From contig CAWGTM010000023.1 of NCBI GenBank assembly GCA_963825445.1, positions 1 through 64,000 on the forward strand: 64,000 nt of DNA. The letters run 5' to 3'. Each line of letters begins with the position of its first letter. Within the stretch, counting starts at the first letter, position 1. Below the pieces are notes generated by a model. The model worked only from the letters and a program-made list of their open reading frames with translations. It had not been told where the DNA came from and searched no databases. The DNA is from Actinophytocola sp963825445 (GTDB taxonomy: Bacteria; Actinomycetota; Actinomycetes; Mycobacteriales; Pseudonocardiaceae). Positions 7,366 to 14,252 of the stretch are shown one piece after another. The position numbers and the translations under genes were made by a program.

Positions 7366-8235
7366 ATGGCCGCCGCCGAGGATCGTGACCCAACCGGACC
7401 GGACGCCAGCTTCTCCGTGGTGCGCCACGGGTTCGACCGGTCGCAGGTGAGACGGCGCGTCCAGGAGCTGGAGGACGCGGTCGAGCGCGCCCAGGCCGAC
7501 CGCATGGAGGCACAGGCGCAGGCCGCCGAGCTGCAGGGCGAGCTGGAGATCGCGCGGCGCGAGATCGCCGCGCTCAGCTCGCGCCTCGACGAGTTCGGCT
7601 CGGGCACCGGCGACTCGGCAAGGCTGCTCGAGGTGGCGAAGTCGCAGGCCACCGAGGTCACGGCCAGGGCGCAGTCAGCGGCCGAACACACGTGGGCGGC
7701 GGCCGAACAGGCGTCGACCGCCCTCCGCGACCGCTACAAGAAGCTGCTGGCCGAGCTGGACGAACAGCACACGGAGATCCACGCCGCCCACGAGACGATC
7801 ATGTCCTCGGCGAAGGCGCGCGTGGAGGAGATGACCATGGCCGCCGAACGCCGCCGCCGCGAGATCGACGCGGCCGCCGAACGCGACCGAATCCGCATAG
7901 ACCGCGAGTTCTCGGAGTCGATGACCGCGAAGCGCGAGGCACTGACCACCGAACTAGCGAAAGCCAAGACAGCCGCCGAGGGCGAGGCAGCCGCGCGCCT
8001 CAGGTCAGCGGACGAGGAGGCCAAGCGCCGCGTCGACTCGGTCACCGACCAGGTCCGCCGCCTGACCAAGGTGCGCACCGAACTGGCCGACCGCCTACGC
8101 GAGACCCAGGAAATCCTGACCCGAAGCGCCAACCTGCTGGAACCCATCCCGGAGGAGCAGGAGGTGGACGCCACCCCGGCCCAACCGGAGGAGGTCCCCA
8201 CCCAACGCGAGGCAAAGAAGCCAGCGAAGCGCTGA
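7366..8235 (+). CDS. DivIVA-like coiled-coil protein
   Basis: 289 residues. The N terminus (about residues 16-35, FSVVRHGFDRSQVRRRVQEL) looks like a DivIVA/GpsB membrane-targeting motif of the form F-x-V-x-R-G-Y-D. The rest, to about residue 255, is almost uninterrupted Ala/Glu/Arg coiled coil with heptad spacing, followed by a Pro/Glu/Lys tail ending KKPAKR. Relatives act as polar or septal scaffolds for wall growth in actinobacteria. No transmembrane segment or signal peptide is present. It lies 85 bp after the VOC gene and has no clear operon partner. Confidence 0.75.
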   Translation: MAAAEDRDPTGPDASFSVVRHGFDRSQVRRRVQELEDAVERAQADRMEAQAQAAELQGELEIARREIAALSSRLDEFGSGTGDSARLLEVAKSQATEVTARAQSAAEHTWAAAEQASTALRDRYKKLLAELDEQHTEIHAAHETIMSSAKARVEEMTMAAERRRREIDAAAERDRIRIDREFSESMTAKREALTTELAKAKTAAEGEAAARLRSADEEAKRRVDSVTDQVRRLTKVRTELADRLRETQEILTRSANLLEPIPEEQEVDATPAQPEEVPTQREAKKPAKR

Positions 8236-8395
8236 TCTGCCCCGCGTGCTCGACAGCACCTCTAGCAACTCTCTGACCTGCGAAAAACGGCGCTCCAGGC
8301 TGGACCCCGGATGCCTCCGCCCCCGGAATCCAGCGTACCGACGAGCACCGACAATCCCCGCCGATGTGGATCTTGCCTGTGGATGGCGTCCCACT

Positions 8396-8404
8396 TGTGG
8401 ACAA
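8396..8404 (-). promoter_or_regulatory. Isolated DnaA-box-like nonamer
   Basis: TTGTCCACA on the minus strand matches the high-GC actinobacterial DnaA box. It lies in the 277-bp gap between the coiled-coil gene and the convergent PPOX gene. I saw no terminator stem, repeat or other feature in the rest of that gap. A single box may have no function. Confidence 0.3.
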
Positions 8405-8512
8405 TTTCCCTGCAGACGATCTTCAACGAGCCCTACTGTCGGTGCCCGCCAGTACGCTGGATTACGGGGGGCCGTGGCCCGCTGTCGATCTTGGTCCGGG
8501 CGGCCGAGGGTG

Positions 8513-8929
8513 TCAGGCCATGCCGTACACGTGCGTCACTCGCAGACGCAACACGAGTCGCTTGTCCGCCACCATGGCCTCCCGATATTCGTCCCAGTCC
8601 GGGTGTTCGCCGCTGATCGTGCGGTACAGGTCGACCAGCTCGTCGACCGTCGCGTCGTTCACCGCGGCGGCCACGGGAGTCAGGTCCGCGTCGCCCTCCG
8701 CCACCGCGTACGGGCCGAAGTTGCCGGTCGTCGTGTAGAAGCTCGCGCGTGGGTCGCGGCGTAGGTTGGCCGTCTTCGCGCGACCGTCGGTCACCGAGAC
8801 GCGGATCAGCATGGTCGCCGGGTCGAAGGCGTACGTCACGTTCGACAGTTGCGGTCGGCCGTCGCGCTTCAGCGTGGTCAGCACGCCCAGGTTCGAACCT
8901 TCTAGCAGTGCCAGCAGTCGCTCATCCAT
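8513..8929 (-). CDS. PPOX-class (probable F420-dependent) oxidoreductase
   Basis: 138 residues from the ATG at 8929 (MDERLLALLEGSNLGVLTTL). The five-residue longer form lacks support. It is a split-barrel flavin/deazaflavin-binding fold: LGVLTTLKRDGRPQLSNVTY at the start, ISVTDGRAKTANLRRDPRASFY in the middle, and LVLRLRVTHVYGMA at the end. This is the Rv1155-like subgroup, in which mycobacterial members use coenzyme F420. The cofactor assignment is inferred from family resemblance. The gene stands alone and converges with the coiled-coil gene. Confidence 0.82.
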   Translation of the reverse strand: MDERLLALLEGSNLGVLTTLKRDGRPQLSNVTYAFDPATMLIRVSVTDGRAKTANLRRDPRASFYTTTGNFGPYAVAEGDADLTPVAAAVNDATVDELVDLYRTISGEHPDWDEYREAMVADKRLVLRLRVTHVYGMA

Positions 8930-8962
8930 ACCGCGATTCTGCAAGCTCCACCAAACCCGAGG

Positions 8963-9778
8963 TCAAGCCGCCTCGCGTGCCGACGCCTGTGAGCACGTCG
9001 CGGTGATCAGCGACGCCACCTGCTCCGGCTCGTCGATCATCGGCACGTGCCCCGCCCGGTGCAGCCACACGTGCCTGGCCTGCGGCAACAGCTCCGCCGC
9101 CCGCCGCGCCTGGCGAGGCCACAGGATCCGGTCCCTGGTCCCCCACGCGACCGTCACCGGCACGGTCGGCGCCGGGCTCGCGTACGCGTAACCCTTACCG
9201 GCCGTGGCCACCAGGTCGAACGCCGGCGAACCGACCATCGACACCAGGTCGTCCAGCATGATCTCCGCGGTCATCCGCGACGGATGTCCGTAGAGCAGGC
9301 TGGCGCCGGCAGCCCGGAAGAACCGGTTGCCGAACAGGAGCGTCCGCAGCGGCGCCGGGAACCGGCCGGTCGACCGGATCCGCCGCAGCACCCACAACGC
9401 GTACGCCCGATCGCGAGGCGACCAGAACCCCGCGGGTGCGAGCGCGGTCGCCGACGCCACCAGCCCGCGGGACGCCGCCTCCAACGCCAGCACGCCGCCG
9501 AGCGAGTTGCCGGCGACGTGCGGGTGGTCGAGGCCCAGATCGTCGAAGATGTCGGCCAGCGCGTCGACGGCCGACGAGATGTCGTAGCCGCGCCCCTCCG
9601 GCAGCAGCGGCGACTTGCCGAAGCCCGGCAGGTCGACGGCGATCACGTCGTGCTGCTCGGACAGCAGGTCGAGCACCGGCGCCCAGGCCTGCCACCGGTG
9701 CCCGATGCCGTGCAGCAGCACCAGCGGACTGCCGTTGCCACGCCGCTCGAACGCGACCTCGATAGGTTGGCTCGTCAT
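8963..9778 (-). CDS. Alpha/beta hydrolase
   Basis: 271 residues from the ATG at 9778 (MTSQPIEVAFERRGNG). A further in-frame upstream stretch has atypical composition and is excluded. The fold is complete: LLHGIGHRWQAW oxyanion loop, AVDLPGFGKS, nucleophile elbow GNSLGG with the probable catalytic Ser at about residue 92, acid in AWGTRDRILWP, and His in HRAGHVPMIDEPEQV. It is cytoplasmic with no signal peptide. The substrate is unknown; it could be an esterase or a C-C hydrolase. The next gene in the same direction, the F420-type PPOX gene, follows after about 33 bp, so they may share a transcript. Confidence 0.85.
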   Translation of the reverse strand: MTSQPIEVAFERRGNGSPLVLLHGIGHRWQAWAPVLDLLSEQHDVIAVDLPGFGKSPLLPEGRGYDISSAVDALADIFDDLGLDHPHVAGNSLGGVLALEAASRGLVASATALAPAGFWSPRDRAYALWVLRRIRSTGRFPAPLRTLLFGNRFFRAAGASLLYGHPSRMTAEIMLDDLVSMVGSPAFDLVATAGKGYAYASPAPTVPVTVAWGTRDRILWPRQARRAAELLPQARHVWLHRAGHVPMIDEPEQVASLITATCSQASAREAA

Positions 9779-9848
9779 CCCGGACACCCCTTCGTCGGCG
9801 AAACGGTCTCGCTCAGCAAAGTACATGTAACCGGGATTTACATCTAGC

Positions 9849-10496
9849 TCAGTATTCGTCGTGCACGCGCCACCAGCGGCCGGGGCCGCCCTCGCCGCGC
9901 CCGGACTCCTCCCACGACTCACCCCGGCCGAACGGCGTCAGGTCGAGGTAGCGCAGCGTGCCGACCAGCAGGTCACCGCCGCGACCGGAGGTGTAGTACG
10001 TGCGGAACACCCGGTCGCCGTCCCGCAGGAACACGCTCACCCCGAAGCCCATCCCCGCCCCGCAGTCCTCGGTGAAATCCGAGCCGAGCGCGGAGACCCA
10101 CGGCACCGTCCAGCCCATCCGCTCCTTGTACGCGTCGATCTGCGCGAGCGGCGCCGGCGCGGTCACCACGAGCGTGGTGTCCCGCGCGTGCAGGTGCGCG
10201 AGGTGGCCGATGTTGTCGACGACCATCGAGCAGCCGGGGCACCGGTGGTCGTCGCCGTCGAACATCATGAAGTGGTAGACGATCAGCTGACGGCGCCCGT
10301 CGAACAGGTCGAGCAGACTCGCCCGCCCGGCCGGCCCGGTGAAGACGTACTCCTTGTCGAACTCCACCATCGGCAGTCTGCGCCGCTGCGCGTTCACCCT
10401 GTCCAACGCCCGCAGCGCGGCCTTCTCCTCGATCAGCAACTTGTCCCGCTCGGCCTGCCATTCGGCCGGGGACACCATGATCGGCAACTCGGTCAT
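9849..10496 (-). CDS. DUF899 family thioredoxin-like protein
   Basis: 215 residues from the ATG at 10496, which overlaps the stop of the upstream SRPBCC gene by four bases (ATGA). Characteristic stretches are SPAEWQAERDKLLIEEKA at the N terminus, YHFMMFDGDDHRCPGCSMV (with a CPGC redox-like motif at about residue 105), and VFRTYYTSGRGGD near the end. The family has a thioredoxin-like fold and is often found, as here, behind an ArsR regulator and an SRPBCC protein. Its biochemical function is not established. It is the last gene of a three-gene operon. Confidence 0.85.
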   Translation of the reverse strand: MTELPIMVSPAEWQAERDKLLIEEKAALRALDRVNAQRRRLPMVEFDKEYVFTGPAGRASLLDLFDGRRQLIVYHFMMFDGDDHRCPGCSMVVDNIGHLAHLHARDTTLVVTAPAPLAQIDAYKERMGWTVPWVSALGSDFTEDCGAGMGFGVSVFLRDGDRVFRTYYTSGRGGDLLVGTLRYLDLTPFGRGESWEESGRGEGGPGRWWRVHDEY

Positions 10497-10936
10497 CGGA
10501 CGCCTCCCGCCAGGTAGCCGGCCAGGTCGTCGAGGCACTCCTGCCAGCCACCGCGGTGGCTGTCGCGCTCCTCCACCGACCCGAACCCGGCCTGCCGGAA
10601 GGTCATCTCCGTCTTGCCGTCGAGATCGGCGAAGGTGACGGTGACCAGCGTGTCCAGGCCGGGCGTGCCGGCCGGCTCCTCCCACGCGAACGAGAACACC
10701 AGCCGCTCAGGCGCGACGATCTCGCGATACGTCCCCCGCGCCCAGTACTCGGCACCGTCCCCGTTGCGCATGCACGTGCGCCACCCGCCGCCCTCGGCCA
10801 GCTTGATGGTGCACGACGTCGCGGTGAATCCCTTCGGACCCCACCACTGCGCCAGGTGGTCCGGATTGGTCCACACCTCGAACACCAGCTCACGCGGCGC
10901 GTCGAGCAGGCGCGTGATCGACAGCGCGGTTTCCAT
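10493..10936 (-). CDS. SRPBCC (AHSA1-type) domain protein
   Basis: 147 residues. Typical AHSA1/START-like features are seen: ITRLLDAPRELVFEVWTNPDHLAQWWGP at the start, then TYREIVAPERLVFSFAW and VTVTFADLDGKTEMTFRQAGF. These proteins have a large hydrophobic cavity for small molecules. Pairing with ArsR regulators is very common in actinobacteria, although the ligand is rarely known. The start overlaps the ArsR stop by one base (TGATG) and the stop overlaps the DUF899 start, so the three are translationally coupled. Confidence 0.9.
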   Translation of the reverse strand: METALSITRLLDAPRELVFEVWTNPDHLAQWWGPKGFTATSCTIKLAEGGGWRTCMRNGDGAEYWARGTYREIVAPERLVFSFAWEEPAGTPGLDTLVTVTFADLDGKTEMTFRQAGFGSVEERDSHRGGWQECLDDLAGYLAGGVR

Positions 10937-11268
10937 CAGTCGTTTCCTTTCTGGAGTTCACGAAGGTGTTCCTCGAGGCGGTCGAAGCTCTGCTCCCAGA
11001 ACCTGCGGTACTCCTCGAGCCACGCGTTCGCGTCCTTCATGGGCGCGGCGTCCAACCGACACGGACGCCACTGCGCACTGCGGCCGCGGGAGATCAGTCC
11101 GGCCCGCTCCAACACCTTCAGGTGCTTGGAGATCGCCGGCAGGCTCACGCTGAACGGCTCCGCCAACTCGGTGACCGTGGCCTCCCCTGTGGACAGTCGA
11201 GCGAGGATCGCACGCCTGGTCGGGTCGGCCAGCGCGGCGAAGGTGCTACTCAGTTGGTCTACAGTCAT
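10936..11268 (-). CDS. ArsR-family transcriptional regulator
   Basis: 110 residues of winged helix-turn-helix: FAALADPTRRAILARLS, then the recognition region AEPFSVSLPAISKHLKVLERAGLI and the wing RGRSAQWRPCRL. There is no metal-binding CxC motif, so it is probably not a classical arsenic or zinc sensor; it belongs to the SRPBCC-linked subgroup. First gene of the ArsR-SRPBCC-DUF899 operon. A consensus-like promoter and a short palindrome lie just upstream, which points to autorepression. Confidence 0.92.
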   Translation of the reverse strand: MTVDQLSSTFAALADPTRRAILARLSTGEATVTELAEPFSVSLPAISKHLKVLERAGLISRGRSAQWRPCRLDAAPMKDANAWLEEYRRFWEQSFDRLEEHLRELQKGND

Positions 11269-11285
11269 CCGTACTCAACCACCTA

Positions 11286-11295
11286 GTTAATTAAC
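11286..11295. promoter_or_regulatory. Palindromic candidate ArsR operator
   Basis: GTTAATTAAC is a perfect 10-bp palindrome nested inside CAACC (11276-11280) and GGTTG (11301-11305), giving a longer broken symmetry of 30 bp. It sits between the -10 box and the ArsR start, where a bound dimer would block the promoter. The AT-rich core stands out in this GC-rich region. Confidence 0.6.
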
Positions 11296-11305
11296 CGATG
11301 GGTTG

Positions 11306-11334
11306 ACTATAGCTCGTCACGCACCGCTGTCAAG
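11306..11334 (-). promoter_or_regulatory. Sigma-70-type promoter of the arsR operon
   Basis: On the minus strand, a perfect -35 hexamer TTGACA (11334-11329), a 17-bp spacer and a -10 hexamer TATAGT (11311-11306). This is unusually close to consensus for an actinobacterium. The expected start of transcription falls next to the GTTAATTAAC palindrome. Confidence 0.8.
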
Positions 11335-11457
11335 TACGGACTGGGTGTCGCGAAAAAGAATCCGCGCAGGGAAAAAGTCAGAATGCGGCAACGCTGCGTG
11401 TCTCATCAAATGCGAGGAGTTGCGTACCGATGACGAGAGAAATTGCCATCATCGCCG

Positions 11458-11531
11458 TGCCCCCGACCGGATTCGAACCGGCACTCCACCCCTTTTAAGG
11501 GGGTTGCCTCTGCCAGTTGGGCTACGGGGGC
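11458..11531 (-). tRNA. tRNA with UAA anticodon and class-I (short variable loop) fold, leucine-like D arm
   Basis: The acceptor arms GCCCCCG/CGGGGGC pair perfectly with discriminator A. The T arm is GCCGG-TTCGAAT-CCGGT and the anticodon loop is CTTAAAA closed by ACCCC/GGGGT, so the anticodon is UAA, reading UUA (Leu). The D arm (GCC-CAACTGGCAGA-GGC) looks like that of leucine tRNAs. The variable region is only about five bases, whereas bacterial tRNA-Leu normally has a long variable arm. No CCA is encoded. It stands alone, not in a tRNA cluster, between the arsR operon and ndh. It is either an atypical leucine tRNA or a tRNA-derived relic. Confidence 0.75.
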
Positions 11532-11687
11532 AGCCGCAGCCTATGGCGCAAACACCGCGCTAGGGACGGGTTTTCACAAAATCCGTCCCTCGGCCCAATG
11601 CTTGATACGCCATTTAGCTCTACCCATGTTGGGTTTGCTCAGGCTACCTGGTGTAACTCGGGTCTGACCCCTTGAAAAATTCGGGAG

Positions 11688-13013
11688 TCAGCCCTTCGAC
11701 ACGCGATCGAACTCGGCCCTGGGATTGTTGATCTGGCCCATCGAGATGACCTCGCGCCGTAAGAGTCCACTCAGTAACCAGTCGGCTACTACGCGGAATT
11801 TCCGGTTGAAGGTGGGCACTCGTGACAGGTGGTAGCCGCGGTGCATGCCCCAAGCGATGAAGCCCTTGACCTTGACGTTGTAGACGTCGGCCACTCCCTT
11901 GTGGAGCCCGAGGCTCGCGACGGAGCCGACGTTCTTGTGGAAGTAGTCCGTGGGCGCCTTGTCGCGCAGCACGGCCACGATGTTCTTGGCCATGCGGTTG
12001 GCCTGGCGCACCGCGTGCTGGGCGTTGGGCGCGCACAGGGCGTCCGGGTCCTTTTCGGTGCGCGACAGGTCGGGCACCGCGGCGTTGTCGCCGGCGGTCC
12101 AGACGTCGGGCTCACCCTCGACCTGCAGGGTGGTCTTGGCGCGCAGGCGGCCGCGGTCGTCCAGCGGCAGGTCGGAGGCGGCGAGCACCGGGTTGGCCTT
12201 CACTCCGGCCGTCCAGACGATCGTGTCGCTGTCGAACTCCGTGCCGTCGGAGAGGACGACGTGGCCGCCTTCGAGCGACTCGGCCAATGTCGACAGGTAG
12301 ACCTCGATGCCGCGCTTCTCCAGCTGCAGCACCGTGTAGACGCCGAGGCTCGCGCGGACCTCCGGCAGGATGCGGCCAGAGGCCTCCACCAGCACCCAGC
12401 GCAGGTCGGACGGCTCGATGTTGTCGTAGTAGCGGGTGGCGAAGCGCGCCATGTCCTCCAGCTCGGCCAGCGCCTCGATGCCGGCGTACCCGCCGCCGAC
12501 GAAGGTGAAGGTGAGCAGTTTGCGGCGCCGCTCCGGGTCGACCGTGCTGCTGGCGGCGTCCAGCTTGGACATCACGTGGTTGCGCAGGTAGATCGCCTCG
12601 CCGATCGTCTTGAAGGCGATGCCCTGCTCCGAGAGCCCCGGGATCGGCAGGATCCGGGCCACCGACCCGAGCGCCACGACGAGAATGTCGTAGCCGACTT
12701 CCTCCGAGTGCCCGTCCGGCGCCTCGATGATCACCGTGCGTCGCGCGTGCTCGATCCTGGTGACGCGCGCGGTGAGCACGTGGCAGCGCTTGAGCGTCTT
12801 ACGCAGCGGCACCACGACGTGGCGCGGCTCGATGGCGCCGGCGGCGGCCTCGGGAAGGAACGGCTGGTAGGTCATGTGGGGCTGCGGGTCGATGACGGTG
12901 ACAGACGCCTCGTTGCCCTTCAGCCGACGCTGCAACCCCAGCGCCGCGTACAAGCCGACGTAGCCGCCGCCCAGTATGACGATCCGCTTCGGTTCCGCTC
13001 TACCACGACCCAT
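11688..13013 (-). CDS. ndh: Type II NADH dehydrogenase (NDH-2)
   Basis: 441 residues with two Rossmann dinucleotide motifs: ILGGGYVGLYAALG at about residues 13-26 for FAD and FVGGGYAGIEAL at about residue 174 for NADH. Also visible are TYQPFLPEAAAG and the FAD-tail-binding VWTAGDNAAVPD. The C-terminal part (RGYHLSRVPTFNRKFRVVADWLLSG) is the amphipathic membrane-anchoring region. The enzyme passes electrons from NADH to menaquinone without pumping protons, so the window encodes both this and complex I. Codons 413 and 418 are TTA, rare in such genomes. No partner gene is apparent. Confidence 0.92.
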   Translation of the reverse strand: MGRGRAEPKRIVILGGGYVGLYAALGLQRRLKGNEASVTVIDPQPHMTYQPFLPEAAAGAIEPRHVVVPLRKTLKRCHVLTARVTRIEHARRTVIIEAPDGHSEEVGYDILVVALGSVARILPIPGLSEQGIAFKTIGEAIYLRNHVMSKLDAASSTVDPERRRKLLTFTFVGGGYAGIEALAELEDMARFATRYYDNIEPSDLRWVLVEASGRILPEVRASLGVYTVLQLEKRGIEVYLSTLAESLEGGHVVLSDGTEFDSDTIVWTAGVKANPVLAASDLPLDDRGRLRAKTTLQVEGEPDVWTAGDNAAVPDLSRTEKDPDALCAPNAQHAVRQANRMAKNIVAVLRDKAPTDYFHKNVGSVASLGLHKGVADVYNVKVKGFIAWGMHRGYHLSRVPTFNRKFRVVADWLLSGLLRREVISMGQINNPRAEFDRVSKG

Positions 13014-13105
13014 GCCTCAATGGTCGCACCACCCGCATCGCAGCGCCCGTCACCCCCCGTGTGATTGTGCACTCTCTGTGACCGCCGTCGCTTATGGCTA
13101 ACGAA

Positions 13106-13330
13106 TCAGGCGATGTCTTCGGGCTCCGGGAGGGGTTCGGCGGTACCCAGCTCGACCTCGACCCGCAGCAGGCCGAGCATCCGGACCCGCACAGTGACTG
13201 CCCGATGGTGCTCGGCGCGCAGGCACCTCGCGAGCACCGAGCCCACGACCCACAGAGCGGCGCCGAGCATCAGGATCAGCACGATGACGAGCGCCCACGG
13301 GCCCATAGCCATCGCGGACGCCACCGACAT
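13106..13330 (-). CDS. Small single-pass membrane protein, unknown
   Basis: 74 residues from the ATG at 13330, which has an excellent AGGAG site five bases upstream. That site is the main reason to accept the gene. One hydrophobic helix spans about residues 8-32 (MGPWALVIVLILMLGAALWVVGS), followed by a basic, then acidic, cytoplasmic tail ending LPEPEDIA. No family is recognised. It lies about 90 bp downstream of the divergent ndh start, on the same strand as ndh. Confidence 0.65.
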   Translation of the reverse strand: MSVASAMAMGPWALVIVLILMLGAALWVVGSVLARCLRAEHHRAVTVRVRMLGLLRVEVELGTAEPLPEPEDIA

Positions 13331-13507
13331 AGCGACTCCTCTCCTTAAACTTCAAGGCGAAGTCGCAAGAACATTGATCCACGCCGCAGACCTTGGGTCA
13401 AGCTGCAGAAGGGTGTAGTAATCGTCCTCCCGCGTCGACCTGCAGCTATCGGTTTCAGATTTCACACGGGTGCGGTGGGCCGTCGATGTCCAGCAGGAGC
13501 AGTGGCC

Positions 13508-14200
13508 TCACAGGCCGGCCTGCTGCTTGGCCCTCGTCAGGACCTCCTCCACCATGGCTGGCGTGAGGCGGCCGGTGAAGGTGTTCTGCTGGCTCACGTG
13601 GTAGCAGCCGAACAGGTGCAGTGGCGCCGGGCCATCGAGTTCCACGGCCACGCCGTGCCCGAACTTCGGGCGGGGCGTGGGCACGTGCCAGCCCGCCGCT
13701 GACAGGACCGGCAGCAGGGCCTGCCAGCCGAAAGCGCCCAGGACCACGATCGCGCGCAGGGTGGGGGTCAGCAGGGCCAGTTCCTCGGCCAGCCACGGGC
13801 GGCAGTTGTCGCGCTCGGTGGGAGTCGGTTTGTTCTCCGGGGGCGCGCATTTCACTGGCGCGGTGATGCGGGTGCCGTACAGCTCCAGGCCGTCGTCGAT
13901 GTGGGTGGCTGTCGGTTGGGAGGCCAGCCCCACGGCGTGCATCGCCGCGTAGAGAACGTCGCCCGAGCGGTCGCCCGTGAACATCCGGCCCGTGCGGTTC
14001 GCGCCGTGGGCGGCCGGGGCCAGGCCGACGATCGCCAGTGCCGCGTTCGGTGGGCCGAAACCGGGCACCGGGCGGCCCCAGTACTCCTGGTCGGCGAACG
14101 AGGCGCGCTTCACCCGCGCGACCTCCTCCCGCCACGCCACCAGGCGCGGGCAGGCACGACATTCGGTCACCCGGCGGTCCAGGTCGGCGAGGTCGGACAC
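13508..14200 (-). CDS. Type 5 uracil-DNA glycosylase (UdgB-like)
   Basis: 230 residues from a GTG at 14200 (VSDLADLDRRVTEC). The start matches actinobacterial homologues and keeps the gene clear of the divergent S10 peptidase. Iron-sulfur ligands are seen as CRACPRL near residue 14 and in APVKCAPPENKPT/ERDNCRPW. Active-site motif A is GLAPAAHGANRTGRMFTG and motif B is around FGCYHVSQQN. The family excises uracil and some deaminated bases and lacks the catalytic Asp of type 1 enzymes, as here. It probably shares the divergent promoter region with the S10 gene. Confidence 0.9.
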   Translation of the reverse strand: MSDLADLDRRVTECRACPRLVAWREEVARVKRASFADQEYWGRPVPGFGPPNAALAIVGLAPAAHGANRTGRMFTGDRSGDVLYAAMHAVGLASQPTATHIDDGLELYGTRITAPVKCAPPENKPTPTERDNCRPWLAEELALLTPTLRAIVVLGAFGWQALLPVLSAAGWHVPTPRPKFGHGVAVELDGPAPLHLFGCYHVSQQNTFTGRLTPAMVEEVLTRAKQQAGL

Positions 14201-14252
14201 GTCCGGAATTGTCCTTGCCCACAGAGGGAACGCAACACGTAGGGTGCCGATC

